From positions 1 to 42,925 of the IMG/VR virus record IMGVR_UViG_3300036799_000151: 42,925 nt of DNA; one strand, given 5' to 3'. The position numbers and the translations under genes are program-made. This document shows positions 29,588 to 38,387 of this stretch, piece by piece. Source of the stretch: a virus. Under the pieces are notes generated by a model, which was given only the letters and a program-made list of their open reading frames with translations, did no database searches and was not told the DNA's origin. How positions within the stretch are numbered: position 1 is the stretch's first letter; the number at the start of each line of letters is the position of its first letter.

Positions 29588-30222
29588 AGGCCGACCGCGC
29601 GATAGGGCATCAGCAGCGCGTCGACGGCCATCGGCACCTCGATCGCGGTCCCGCGCCCGCTGCTGACGTCCACGCCCTCGCGATTGGCGTACCAATGGCC
29701 GACGAGCAGCTTGGCGGCGTGGAGGATCGGCAGCGGCACGGCGGCCGCGGTGGCGCCATAGCCGCAGGTCCAGGTGACGGTCAGCGCGTCCGGACGGCAA
29801 TCGACCACCGGCCAGGTCTCGCCGTCGACGAGCTGGACGAATGGGCCCAAGGCGTCGGAGAGCGCGCGCCAGCGCGTCGACGAGAAGGCGCTCGAGACGC
29901 CGCCCGACCAATAAGCGATCGACACGGTATCGCCGAGCGGGCCGAGCGGCAGCCTCAGGCGATCCGGCCCGCGGGCGACCGCCCAGGGCCCGGACTGCCC
30001 GCAATCGGGCAACCCGTCGAAGGCCTGCGACCAGGTCTGAGTAATCAGCGCCCGGCCGAGCACGCCGGCATAGCCATCCAGATAGGCCGTGGCGGTGGCG
30101 ACCAGGCTGTCGATCAGCGTGTCGTCGTCGGTGAAGTCGACGCGCAGGTGCGCCTTCGCCTCGGCCGTGGTTAGGAGCGCCGCCGCGGGCGCCACCGTCC
30201 GGACCGGCTTCAGCGCCCGCAT
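29584..30222 (-). CDS. Head-tail connector protein (gp6-like)
   Basis: 212 residues with the family N-terminus 'LLTTAEAKAHLRVDFTDDDT' and 'LIDSLVATATAYLDGYAGVL', then a beta-rich middle and 'KLLVGHWYANREGV' near the C-terminus. This is the gp6-like/phiE125 gp8-type connector that binds beneath the portal. Confidence 0.9.
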   Translation of the reverse strand: MRALKPVRTVAPAAALLTTAEAKAHLRVDFTDDDTLIDSLVATATAYLDGYAGVLGRALITQTWSQAFDGLPDCGQSGPWAVARGPDRLRLPLGPLGDTVSIAYWSGGVSSAFSSTRWRALSDALGPFVQLVDGETWPVVDCRPDALTVTWTCGYGATAAAVPLPILHAAKLLVGHWYANREGVDVSSGRGTAIEVPMAVDALLMPYRAVGL

Positions 30223-30231
30223 CGCGGCCTC

Positions 30232-30606
30232 CTAGAGAATCGTGAAGTAGAAGGTGCCGCTCTTCGTATCGCCGCCCGACGCCAGCACGATCTTGATCCG
30301 GCCGCTCACCGCGATCAGGTCGAGCACGGCGGCGCCGGCGGCGGCGTAGAGCGCCGCGGCGCCAGCCGTCGAGTGAGTGGCCTGGCGCGGGGCGCGGGTC
30401 GTCGAGGCGTTGACGTCGTTCTCCGCCCAGAGCGTCTCGCCCGTATCCTCCGACGTGATCGTGAAATCGACGCCGTCGGTGTAGCTGGCGGCGCCGGGCT
30501 TCACGTAGCGGACCTGGCTGAGCAGGCCGTTGACCTGGTCGGTATAGGCCGTGGCGCTGCCGTCGGCCGCGGTGGTCACCGTGACCGAATGGACTTCGAC
30601 GTGCAT
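30232..30606 (-). CDS. Structural protein, hypothetical
   Basis: 124 residues, beta-rich and Ala/Thr-rich ('GLLSQVRYVKPGAASYTDGV', 'SGRIKIVLASGGDTKSGTFY'). Located between the connector and the head fibre-like gene. Its composition matches small capsid or neck decoration proteins, but it is not assigned. Confidence 0.55.
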   Translation of the reverse strand: MHVEVHSVTVTTAADGSATAYTDQVNGLLSQVRYVKPGAASYTDGVDFTITSEDTGETLWAENDVNASTTRAPRQATHSTAGAAALYAAAGAAVLDLIAVSGRIKIVLASGGDTKSGTFYFTIL

Positions 30607-30630
30607 GGCCCGCCCTCCTTCTGTCGCCGA

Positions 30631-31092
30631 TCAGCTGCGGACGATGGTCATGACGAGGTGGATGCGCGGGCTGCCGCCGGCGCCGCCGCCCGTCACCGTG
30701 AAGTTGACGGCCTGGCCGGCGGTGACGACGTTGGCCGCGCTCGGGGCCGAGCTGTCGAGATCGCCGGCGGCCGAGGCCGCGGTGGCGATCGTGACCACGC
30801 CGCCGGTGACGCCGGTGGCGCCGATCGCCGGGGTGATCGTGATGTCGGCGGTGGAAACGGCCCCGTCGGTGACGGTGTTGATCGCGCTGATCGTCCCGGC
30901 ATAGGGGCAGATCACGTAATAGACCGCCTCGGCCGAGCCGTCGGCGATGTCGAGCGAGACGAAATAGGTGTTGAGCTCGGCGGCGGTGGCGACGCTGCCG
31001 TGCAGCTTGTTGAGCTCGGCCGCCGAGGCGGTGACCTCGACGTCGTCGATGGTGAGGGCGCGGTCGCCCTGGCGGAATGCAGCAGCGCCCAT
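30631..31092 (-). CDS. Head fibre/decoration-like protein
   Basis: 153 residues. The N-terminal part has tandem 'ASAAELNKLHG' / 'ATAAELN' units, a motif common in phage head fibres and tail fibres; the rest is a beta domain ('TITPAIGATGVTGGVVTI', 'SPRIHLVMTIVRS'). Probably decorates the capsid. Confidence 0.6.
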   Translation of the reverse strand: MGAAAFRQGDRALTIDDVEVTASAAELNKLHGSVATAAELNTYFVSLDIADGSAEAVYYVICPYAGTISAINTVTDGAVSTADITITPAIGATGVTGGVVTIATAASAAGDLDSSAPSAANVVTAGQAVNFTVTGGGAGGSPRIHLVMTIVRS

Positions 31093-31179
31093 GGCGGCCT
31101 CCTGGAAGTGAAAAGGGGAAAGCCCGGGGCGGCCGCGGCCGCCCCGGGTTCAGCAGCCTGACCCGGCGAAGGGCGCGGC

Positions 31180-31599
31180 TTAGGCCGGCGGGTTCGGCGT
31201 GGCCTGGCGGGACGGATTGCCGAGCACCCAGAGGCCGCCGAGGAACATGTTGCCGGTGTTGTTGGCCGGCGTCACGGTCGCGCGGACGTAGCGCTGGTTG
31301 CCGGTATAGCCGATCTTGCGGGCCTCGCCGTCGTCGGCGAACGTGTAGCTCGCCAGCGCCTCGGTACCGTTGAGATAGGCGTCGTCGACCGCGGCGTAGG
31401 TCGAATCGTCGGCCGAGTCCTCGATCAGCACGGTGAAGGTCGCGTCGGCGTCGGCGTCGGTGCCGGTGATGAAGGCCAGCATGACCGAGCCGAAGCCGCG
31501 GCGATCGCAGGTCGAGGAGACCTGCGCGGTGTCGTTGGTGACCGCCGCCTTGGGGGCGAAGGCCGGCTGCAGGTGCAGCCCGTTGGTGATGTCGCGCAT
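31180..31599 (-). CDS. Capsid-associated beta protein
   Basis: 139 residues, starts 'MRDITNGLHLQPAFAPKAAV'; the body is a beta sandwich-like sequence ('ATFTVLIEDSADDSTYAAVD', 'YVRATVTPANNTGN'). It lies directly after the capsid gene, where decoration or stabilisation proteins often lie. Function inferred. Confidence 0.6.
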   Translation of the reverse strand: MRDITNGLHLQPAFAPKAAVTNDTAQVSSTCDRRGFGSVMLAFITGTDADADATFTVLIEDSADDSTYAAVDDAYLNGTEALASYTFADDGEARKIGYTGNQRYVRATVTPANNTGNMFLGGLWVLGNPSRQATPNPPA

Positions 31600-31684
31600 C
31601 GTTTCAAATCCTTTGCGAATGCGGGGAAAAAGGAGACGGCGGGGCTCGCGCCCGCCGTCGGTCGATCGTGGATGCCGGCCGCCG

Positions 31685-33109
31685 TCAGGAGGCGGCGAGC
31701 TTCATCAGCTTGATCGCCTCGAAGTTGATCACCCCGCCGCCGACGCGCTTGGTCGTGTAGAATTTGATGTACGGCTTGGAGGTGAAGGGGTCGCGCAGCA
31801 CGCGGACGCCCTGGCGATCGACGATCTGATAGCTCTGCATGAAGTCGCCGAAGGCCAGCGACAACGAGTTCGCGCCGATCGCCGGCATGTCTTCGGCGCG
31901 GGTGACGGGATGGCCGAGGATCGATTCCGGCTGGCCGAGGACCAAGCTGGGCAGCCACATGTAATTGCCCATGCCGTCCTTGAACTTCCGGATCGCGGTG
32001 ATCACCGTGCGGCGGGTGACGAAGCGCGCGTTCGGCAGATATTCCGCCTTCAGCGTTCCCATCAGGTCGTGGAACTTGTCGACCGGGTTGGCGGACGCGA
32101 AGCCGCCAGCCGCGCCGCTGGCGACATAGCCGAGCTGACCCCAGGTCACGCCCGAGCCGCTGTCGGCCGCGGCCGTGTAGCCCGCCGCGAAGCCGAGGAT
32201 CCGCGCGGCCGCGCCGGTGACGAACTCGCTGTTCTCGAAGCGGCCGAGCTTGGAGCCGACCTTCTCGGCCAGCCAGGCCTCGACGTCGACGACGGCATCG
32301 TCGAGCAGCGATTGAGTCGCCTTCGGCTCGGTGTCGATGATGTGGACGGGGATGCGCCATTTGCCGAGCTGCGGCGTGGTGCTGTCGGAGCCCTGGGTGT
32401 GCTCGCCGGCATAGCCGGCCCCGGCCTCGCCGAGATCCTCCATGCCTTCGAGCGCATCGGTGGAGATCGGCTGGGCCGCAGCGATCTGGCGGATGGGCGA
32501 GGTCTCGTAGACCTTCTTCACCATGCGGCCCGAGACGTCAGGGGTGACGAGATAGCCGCCATCGGGATCGGAGCCGACCGAGAGGGTCTTCACCTCGTCC
32601 GGGGTCAGCAGGCGATCGTTCTTCCGCAGGAAGACGCCGAAGGCCTGCTTGTATTCATCATAGCCCTTGTCGTCGATCGGCGTGAACGCGCGCTTCTTCT
32701 CCGCGGCGTCGGCGGCGAGCAGGATGTTGAAGGTCTTCACCTCCAGCTCGTGCTTGGCGCCGTCGCCGTCGCCCTTGATGCCGAGGCGCTGCAGGCGCAG
32801 CTCGAGATCCTCGCGCTCCTTGCGCTCGGCGGCCATCGACGCCTCGAGGGCGTTCTTGCCCTCCTGCGCGGCATTGAGGGCGGTGTCGATCTTGCCGAGC
32901 CGCTCGGTGAGCACCGGATCGACGGCGCCGCGGCTCTTCAGCTCGGCGACCTCCTCGTCGTGCGACTTGCGGAAGGCCTCGAAGGCGGCTGCGATCTTGC
33001 CGATCGCCTCGGCCGGATCGGACGGCAGCGTGCCGAGGCCGTCCTTCTGCTCGAAATCGGGAACGCCGGCGAGGGCGGACGACTGGCGCGGCAAAGCGTC
33101 GGTCTTCAT
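31685..33109 (-). CDS. HK97-type major capsid protein
   Basis: 474 residues from ATG 33109 (AGGAGA six bases upstream). Residues 30-110 form a charged coiled-coil delta domain ('EAFRKSHDEEVAELKSRGAV', 'MAAERKEREDLELRLQRLG') that would act as scaffold and be removed by the protease. The HK97 fold follows ('DGGYLVTPDVSGRMVKKVYE', 'QGVRVLRDPFTSKPYIKFYT'). Preceded by portal and protease in the standard order. Confidence 0.95.
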   Translation of the reverse strand: MKTDALPRQSSALAGVPDFEQKDGLGTLPSDPAEAIGKIAAAFEAFRKSHDEEVAELKSRGAVDPVLTERLGKIDTALNAAQEGKNALEASMAAERKEREDLELRLQRLGIKGDGDGAKHELEVKTFNILLAADAAEKKRAFTPIDDKGYDEYKQAFGVFLRKNDRLLTPDEVKTLSVGSDPDGGYLVTPDVSGRMVKKVYETSPIRQIAAAQPISTDALEGMEDLGEAGAGYAGEHTQGSDSTTPQLGKWRIPVHIIDTEPKATQSLLDDAVVDVEAWLAEKVGSKLGRFENSEFVTGAAARILGFAAGYTAAADSGSGVTWGQLGYVASGAAGGFASANPVDKFHDLMGTLKAEYLPNARFVTRRTVITAIRKFKDGMGNYMWLPSLVLGQPESILGHPVTRAEDMPAIGANSLSLAFGDFMQSYQIVDRQGVRVLRDPFTSKPYIKFYTTKRVGGGVINFEAIKLMKLAAS

Positions 33110-33146
33110 GACTATTCTCCTGGTTGGAATTTCGTGGGGATGGGGA

Positions 33147-33860
33147 TCAGGCGAGCGCGCGCAGCGCGCGGGTAACGGCGTCTTCGAGACGCTGGCCGTC
33201 GCAATCGTCACCCTCGCGGTGACCGATCGCAGCGAAGCCCTTGGCGAGGATCGCCTTGGCCTCGTTCGAGGAGAAGCCCGCCTCACGCAGGGCCTTCTCC
33301 GCATCTCTGACCGAAAGCCCGTGCCCGGATTTGACCGAGCCGACGCGGGCCTTCGGGTTCATCGGGAAGGTGACGAGCGACACCTCCATCAGCTCCACTT
33401 CCAGGAGCGTGCGGCGGGGTTCCTCCGCGCGCGTGCCGACGGTGAACTTGCGGGCGCGATAGCCGATCGACAGGCCGTTCAATGCCGCCCGCGGCGCCAT
33501 CTTCAGCAGGCGATAGGCTTCCTCGCCGCGCGGCGTGTCGGCCAGCTTGCCGGTGACCAGCAGGCCCTTCTCGTCCTCGGCAAGCTCGGTCCAGATGCCG
33601 ATCGGGGTGAGATCGTCGACCGACATGCCCCAGCCGCCATGCTGCATGAGCAAGGCCGGCCAGGAGCCGGACTTCTTCGCGTCGGCGATGGTCTTCTTAA
33701 AGGCGCCGGGCACGATGACGTCGCCGCCCAGGTCGACATTGTTGAAGATCGCGCCGTAGCCGGTGAAGGTCCTTGCCTCGGCCCCGTCGTCGGCCGCGAA
33801 CTTGATCTCGCACAGGCCGAAGTCGGCGCGGAGAAGCGCGCCGCCGTTCTTATGCTGCAT
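33147..33860 (-). CDS. HK97 family prohead protease (S78)
   Basis: 237 residues. Herpes-protease-like fold with 'TFTGYGAIFNNVDLGGDVIV', catalytic His74 in 'LLMQHG', Ser131 in 'LNGLSIGY' and the conserved 'EVELMEVSLVTFPMNP'. It digests capsid delta domains during maturation. Overlaps the portal gene by 11 bases. The C-terminal ~60 residues are extra helical sequence. Confidence 0.95.
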   Translation of the reverse strand: MQHKNGGALLRADFGLCEIKFAADDGAEARTFTGYGAIFNNVDLGGDVIVPGAFKKTIADAKKSGSWPALLMQHGGWGMSVDDLTPIGIWTELAEDEKGLLVTGKLADTPRGEEAYRLLKMAPRAALNGLSIGYRARKFTVGTRAEEPRRTLLEVELMEVSLVTFPMNPKARVGSVKSGHGLSVRDAEKALREAGFSSNEAKAILAKGFAAIGHREGDDCDGQRLEDAVTRALRALA

Positions 33861-35100
33861 TTGGGTCTGCCTCCTGGGCGGGCGGGGTGGCCGCGGGCTT
33901 CATCGCGCCGTCGCTGAGCTCGTCGGCCTTGCCGCCGCGCGGATCGAGCTCTTCGAGCGCGCGGATCTCGTCCTGGCTCATCCAGGCCGGCGTGCCGCCG
34001 GCGCCGAGCGCCTTGGCGTAGAAGTCGCCGCGATCCTTGGCGGCGCCGCGCATCAGCGCGTTCGGATTGAGCCGCGTGTAATAGCCGGCGCGCCGGTCCT
34101 GCTCGCTGAGCAGGTTGACGTCGGCCGACATGCACCAGCGCTCGTACCAGGGCAGCAGGCAATGGACGACGTGGGCGAGGAACATCTGCTCCGCGCTCGC
34201 ATAGGTCGACGCCTTGTCGGCCTGGCCGACCATGATCGGCATCACCCGGAACTCGCGGCAGATTTCCTCGACCTGGTGCTTGCGCGATTCCAGCGTCTGC
34301 GCCTCGACGCCGGTCATCTGGGACGTCTGGAATTTGGCGTCCTGGTCGAGCAGCATCGTATCGCCGGCCTTGTCGCCGCCGGGCTTGAAGCGGGCCATCC
34401 AGGCGGCGAGCTGCTCGAACTTCTCGGGCCCCATCTTCTCCTTGACGGAGTAGAGGCCGCTCACGCGGGCGCCGTTGCGGTGCGTCTCGGCCTGCTGGCT
34501 TTCGATCGCCATGGCGAGGCCGATCGCCTCCCGGGCGAGCTTCACCGCCTCGAGCCCCATCCAACTGTTCCAGCTGGGCCCGCGCAGGTGCCAGATATCG
34601 GCCGGGTCGTGCTCGACGCGCTCGCCCGAGGGACGCTGCTCGAAATAGCGAAGGCGGCCGACCGGCTCGCGCTGGACGGTCATCGTGCCCGGGACGATCG
34701 GCTCGAGCGTGCGGATCTCGCGCGCCATCCCCACCCTGCCCTTCCAGGCGAAGGCGTTGCCGGTGAGCAGGACGTGGAAGGCGAGCGTCTCGCGGAATTC
34801 GAAGCTGGTCTGCCAGCCGTTCGGCCGGCGGTAGAGCACGTCGTAAAGCGGGTGATCGGCCGCGGCCGAGCCGCCGCCGATGCCGAGGTGGATCTTCCAC
34901 GGCACCTGGGCGATGCCCTCGGCGATCACCTTGCAGCAGGCGAGCACGGTCGAGACCTGCAGCGCCGTCGACCAGTTGACCGTCGCGCCGCTCGCCGACT
35001 GGTGGCCGCCGCGGAGCAAAGCGTCGAGCTCGCGGCTCGACATCTTGAGCTCGGCCGGCCCGGCGAAGGCACCGGCCAGGCCGCCGAATAGACCTCCCAT
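33850..35100 (-). CDS. HK97-type portal protein
   Basis: 416 residues. Recognisable portal features: 'VLACCKVIAEGIAQVPWKIH', 'HPLYDVLYRRPNGWQTSFEF', 'FRVMPIMVGQADKASTYASA' and 'LNPNALMRGAAKDRGDFYAK'. It forms the dodecameric DNA gate at one capsid vertex. ATG at 35100 overlaps the stop of the small membrane gene. Confidence 0.95.
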   Translation of the reverse strand: MGGLFGGLAGAFAGPAELKMSSRELDALLRGGHQSASGATVNWSTALQVSTVLACCKVIAEGIAQVPWKIHLGIGGGSAAADHPLYDVLYRRPNGWQTSFEFRETLAFHVLLTGNAFAWKGRVGMAREIRTLEPIVPGTMTVQREPVGRLRYFEQRPSGERVEHDPADIWHLRGPSWNSWMGLEAVKLAREAIGLAMAIESQQAETHRNGARVSGLYSVKEKMGPEKFEQLAAWMARFKPGGDKAGDTMLLDQDAKFQTSQMTGVEAQTLESRKHQVEEICREFRVMPIMVGQADKASTYASAEQMFLAHVVHCLLPWYERWCMSADVNLLSEQDRRAGYYTRLNPNALMRGAAKDRGDFYAKALGAGGTPAWMSQDEIRALEELDPRGGKADELSDGAMKPAATPPAQEADPNAA

Positions 35101-35267
35101 CAGCCGGCTTTGCGGCCGGTGCCGAGGGCGTGCAGGAGCGCGCCGCCGACCAGGATCGCGCCGCCGGCGATGAAGCCGGCCGGCGGCCAGGCCAACCAGG
35201 CGCCGTAGGAGACGGCGCCGGCGCCGGCGACGCCGGCGAGATCGCGGAGGAGCTCGGCAGGCTTCAT
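35100..35267 (-). CDS. 55-residue membrane protein between TerL and portal
   Basis: ATG at 35267 overlaps the terminase stop, and its stop overlaps the portal start (TGATGG). Two Gly/Ala-rich hydrophobic stretches ('GVAGAGAVSYGAWLAWPPAG', 'FIAGGAILVGGALLHALG') predict a small integral membrane protein. Role in packaging not known. Confidence 0.6.
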   Translation of the reverse strand: MKPAELLRDLAGVAGAGAVSYGAWLAWPPAGFIAGGAILVGGALLHALGTGRKAG

Positions 35268-36982
35268 GCTGTCGCCTCCTCCCAGAAGGATTTTTCCTTG
35301 GTCTCGCCCGCCATCGACATCCCCACCGCCATGATCAGCGCCACCGGGTTGTCGATCTTCAGGTGGACCTGGCCGTCCGGCTTGTTGGGGAATTCATTCT
35401 GCTTGCGGTCGGTCTTCGAGACGACGTTTGAGACCTGCCATTCCATTACCGGGCAGCCGTTCCACCGGATCAGCCGGGCCCGGCTCGCCGCGTCGAGCTG
35501 CTTCATCGGCTCGCTGAGCAGCAGCGTGGTCTGCGCATATTGCGTCACCGGCACGCCCGCCGCCTGCAGGCGCGTGACCAGATAGGTGGCCTGGTGCGGA
35601 TCGTAGGCGACCATCTCGACCTGGAAGCGCTTCGTGGCCTCGACGATCGCCGCCTCGATCTCCGCATAATCGGTGATGTTGCCCGCCGTGACGTCGAGCA
35701 GGCCCTCGCTGTCCCAGCCCTGATAGGTCTCGACCTCGGCGACGCGGTCCGCCGGCAGGAAGTAGCGGCCGACGCGGATCCACGGATCCTCGGCGGTCGG
35801 CTCGGCGCCGAGCGGCTCGAACAGATATTCGACCGCGGCGATGTCCAGCTTCGAGGCGAGATCGAGGCCGATCTTGCACCGCCGGCCCCGCAGCTGCGGG
35901 AGATCGAGGCAGTCGACCGCCCGCGCCGGCATCGCCGGATCGATGCAGCGGCGCCAGGCCTCGATGTCGAAATAGGCGGCGCGCGCCGAGACCCAGAGAT
36001 TGAGATGCTTGGTCTTGAAGATGCCGGCCTTGCGCGGCGTCTGGATCGCGTCCCGCTGGCGGGAGCGGAGGAAGTCCGGATTGACCGACACGCCCCAATT
36101 GGGGTTGGCCTTGATCAGCGCGGCTTCCGACTTCCAGTCGTCGCGCGCGTCGATCGTATATTCGATGTAGAAGAGGTCGTCATTCTCGCGGACGCCCTCG
36201 AGCACCTTCCGGTGATCCTGGATGTCGGCGTAGCAAGGGCCCGCCAGGTTGTCGCCGGCGGTGGTGACGATGACCTGCAACGGCTGCTCGCGGGCCGCCA
36301 TGCCGGTCTCCATCGTGTTGACCTGGTCGCGATCGGCGTGCTCGTGATATTCGTCGTGCAGCGCGCAGCTTGGCGAAGCGCCGTCGCCGGGCTTGCCGAT
36401 CACCGGCTCGAAGCGGCTCCCGTCCGCCTCGATCAGCAGGGTGTTGGCGCCGGCATCGATGCCGAAGCGGTGCTTCAGCGCCGGCGTGCGGGTGACCATC
36501 AGCCGGGCGGGGCGGAAGATCTCCCAGGCCTGCTTCTGGTTGGTGGCGCCGCTATAGACCTCCGCGCCGAACTCGCCGTCGAAGCAGAACATGTAGAGGC
36601 CGATCGCGGCGGCCAGCGGCGACTTGCCGTTCTTCCTCGGGATGACGAGAAAGACGATCCGGAAGCGCCTGTAGCCGTTCGCTTTCTTGATCCAGCCGAA
36701 GATGCAGCAGACGATGAACGCCTGCCAATCCTCGAGCCGGAGCAGGCTCTTGTGGGTCGCCCATTTGCCCTTCGTGTGGGGCAGCAGCTCGATGAACCGG
36801 CAGGCGCGCGCGGCCTTGGCGGCGTCGAACCGGAACGGATAATCCTTGCGCTTCGACGCGCGCAGATCCTTGAGGTGGCGCTTGCAGGTCAGCCTCACCC
36901 ATTTGCAGGCGGGGATCTCCTTCGCGACGACGGCCCGCGCATATTCGGCCGCGATCGCGGCATAATCGCGGGGCTCCGCCAC
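35264..36982 (-). CDS. terL: Terminase large subunit
   Basis: 572 residues. The ATPase domain carries a P-loop variant 'PRKNGKS' (115-121), Walker B 'CALHDEYHEH' (D210/E211) and coupling motif 'QVIVTTAGD'. The C-terminal RNase H-like nuclease shows 'KIGLDLASKLD' (D374) and 'MVAYDPHQATYLV'. It belongs to the Terminase_1 (HK97-type) group that cuts concatemers and drives packaging. Follows TerS and HNH as usual. Confidence 0.95.
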   Translation of the reverse strand: MAEPRDYAAIAAEYARAVVAKEIPACKWVRLTCKRHLKDLRASKRKDYPFRFDAAKAARACRFIELLPHTKGKWATHKSLLRLEDWQAFIVCCIFGWIKKANGYRRFRIVFLVIPRKNGKSPLAAAIGLYMFCFDGEFGAEVYSGATNQKQAWEIFRPARLMVTRTPALKHRFGIDAGANTLLIEADGSRFEPVIGKPGDGASPSCALHDEYHEHADRDQVNTMETGMAAREQPLQVIVTTAGDNLAGPCYADIQDHRKVLEGVRENDDLFYIEYTIDARDDWKSEAALIKANPNWGVSVNPDFLRSRQRDAIQTPRKAGIFKTKHLNLWVSARAAYFDIEAWRRCIDPAMPARAVDCLDLPQLRGRRCKIGLDLASKLDIAAVEYLFEPLGAEPTAEDPWIRVGRYFLPADRVAEVETYQGWDSEGLLDVTAGNITDYAEIEAAIVEATKRFQVEMVAYDPHQATYLVTRLQAAGVPVTQYAQTTLLLSEPMKQLDAASRARLIRWNGCPVMEWQVSNVVSKTDRKQNEFPNKPDGQVHLKIDNPVALIMAVGMSMAGETKEKSFWEEATA

Positions 36983-36988
36983 ATCGGC

Positions 36989-37360
36989 CTAGGCCGCCGG
37001 GGCCGCGGCGCGCGCGGCGAAGTACGGCAGCACATAGAAGTGGCCGGGCATGCCGATCTTCATGGTCTTGGCGTTGACCAGGTCGATGAAGCGGGTCTGC
37101 TGCTCCGGCGAAAGATGCTGAAAGTAGAACTTGCCGGCGCCGCGAACCGTGTGGCCGATCAGGGCGACGTAGATCTTGTAGCTCTTGTCGGTGGGCCCGA
37201 TCTCGGCGCCCTTCTCGATTTGCTCGAACAAGAGCTCGGGGTCGATCGAGCCGCAATAGGAGCAGGTCCGGTCCTCGCGCCAATGAGCCTCGCCGTTGAA
37301 CGGCGCGCGGAACGGACTGTCGGGGCCGGAGCCGCGCGGGCAGAAGAAGGTCTCAGCCAT
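36989..37360 (-). CDS. Hypothetical protein upstream of TerL
   Basis: 123 residues. An early 'RTCSYCGSIDPELLFEQIEK' stretch carries a CxxC; 'QHLSPEQQTRFIDLVNAKTM' follows, ending in 'MPGHFYVLPYF'. It looks like a small soluble phage protein that recurs beside terminase genes, but I cannot name it. Six bases separate it from the terminase start. Confidence 0.65.
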   Translation of the reverse strand: MAETFFCPRGSGPDSPFRAPFNGEAHWREDRTCSYCGSIDPELLFEQIEKGAEIGPTDKSYKIYVALIGHTVRGAGKFYFQHLSPEQQTRFIDLVNAKTMKIGMPGHFYVLPYFAARAAAPAA

Positions 37361-37363
37361 CTG

Positions 37364-37492
37364 TCACTCCCACGGCGCGATCTCGAGGCGCAGCGCGCGG
37401 CCAAGATCCGGATCGTTGTCGACGAGCCAGCGGATGCTGCCGGCGAGGCCGCCCAGGAACGCGGCCTTCACGATGAACAGGAGCATCGCCAT
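37364..37492 (-). CDS. 42-residue membrane microprotein
   Basis: ATG at 37492. Begins 'MAMLLFIVKAAFLGGLAGSI', one hydrophobic helix, followed by an acidic/basic tail ('RWLVDNDPDLGRALRLEI'). It fits neatly in the gap between TerS and the next gene, nine bases after TerS. Function unknown. Confidence 0.5.
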   Translation of the reverse strand: MAMLLFIVKAAFLGGLAGSIRWLVDNDPDLGRALRLEIAPWE

Positions 37493-37501
37493 GGCGCGCC
37501 T

Positions 37502-38041
37502 CTAGAAATCGAACGGGTTGGCGTCGGCCGCTTTGCCGCCGCCGAGCTTGAGCGCGGTGACCGGGCTCAGCATCAGCTCGCCGAGCAGCGACTGGGTGTG
37601 GCGCATCGCCTCGGAGCGCATCGCGGCCGCGGGATGGGCCCGCTTCATCACCGTGACGATCTGCTCCTTGCCGAGCTTGCGGATCGATCGCGATTCGACG
37701 GTGTCGCCATCGAGGGCGAGCACGGCCGACAGCCGCTCGACCTCCGCCAGTCGGCGGGCGAGCAGCGTGACGACGAGCTCGTAATGCGGGCTCGCGCGCT
37801 TCTGCTCCTCGAGCACGCGCGCGATCGCGCCGAAGAAGCGCAGCTCCTCGTCGCTGAGATCGGCCGGCGCGACCATCGTGCCGGCCGGCACGCCGTCGGG
37901 CAGACCTTCGCCAGGCGCCAGCACCTGGCCGTCGATCCCGTCCCGCTTGGGCCCCGCGCGGAACATCGTCCCGCGCTCGAGCCGCAGCGCCGGCGGCTTA
38001 GGCTTCCGCCCCGCCCCCGGCCGGGAGCCTCCGGAGGCCAC
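37502..38041 (-). CDS. terS: Terminase small subunit (P27-like)
   Basis: 179 residues starting 'MASGGSRPGAGRKPKPPALR', the typical N-terminus of P27-family small terminases, then a helical oligomerisation region ('ELRFFGAIARVLEEQKRASP', 'LVVTLLARRLAEVERLSAVL'). It recognises phage DNA and loads TerL. Lies two genes upstream of TerL and downstream of HNH. Confidence 0.85.
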   Translation of the reverse strand: MASGGSRPGAGRKPKPPALRLERGTMFRAGPKRDGIDGQVLAPGEGLPDGVPAGTMVAPADLSDEELRFFGAIARVLEEQKRASPHYELVVTLLARRLAEVERLSAVLALDGDTVESRSIRKLGKEQIVTVMKRAHPAAAMRSEAMRHTQSLLGELMLSPVTALKLGGGKAADANPFDF

Positions 38042-38047
38042 GCGGCG

Positions 38048-38281
38048 TCAGGCCGCGCGACGATGCCGGCGGCGAACGCGCTTCGAGACGTGACGCATGT
38101 TGGGCCGCTTGCGCGGCTTCGCCTGCAGGCCGCGCCCGCGAGGCGGGGAGGAAGGTTCGACGCGGCGCACGCGGAGCCGGCCGTCCCGGTCATCACTGGG
38201 AGTCGCGACCCGGGAGCACGCGATGGCCGGGCCGCAAGCCGCGAGCACCATCATGGCCGCGGCCACCCTCATCATCCTCAT
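38048..38281 (-). CDS. Small lipoprotein with arginine-rich tail
   Basis: 77 residues from ATG 38281 (AAAGGGG upstream). Signal sequence 'MRMMRVAAAMMVLAAC' ends in a perfect lipobox LAAC (C16). The C-terminus is strongly basic ('SKRVRRRHRRAA'). It would be anchored to a membrane with a cationic tail in the periplasm. It lies between TerS and HNH, an odd place for a lipoprotein, so it may be a cargo gene. Confidence 0.5.
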   Translation of the reverse strand: MRMMRVAAAMMVLAACGPAIACSRVATPSDDRDGRLRVRRVEPSSPPRGRGLQAKPRKRPNMRHVSKRVRRRHRRAA

Positions 38282-38360
38282 GAACAAAACCCCTTTGAAT
38301 TCGACTTTGCGTTTTTTTCTCCTGCACGCCGGTGTCCGCTCGAGGCGGCGGAGAGATTGA

Positions 38361-38379
38361 CCCACCCCCCGGGGGTGGG
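38361..38379. terminator. Palindromic hairpin between HNH and lipoprotein genes
   Basis: CCCACCCCC next to GGGGGTGGG is a near-perfect palindrome just after the HNH stop (38388, minus). There is no T-run, so terminator activity is doubtful; it may be a processing or pausing signal. An oligo-T/A patch (T7) lies 50 bases away at about 38312-38318. Confidence 0.35.
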
Positions 38380-38387
38380 CGGCGATG

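Noticed and set aside
29237-30004. Long head-closure reading frame extended over the connector gene
   Set aside because: The extension is Arg-rich shadow sequence over a well-recognised connector. GTG at 29587 fits the family length and the GTGA overlap.
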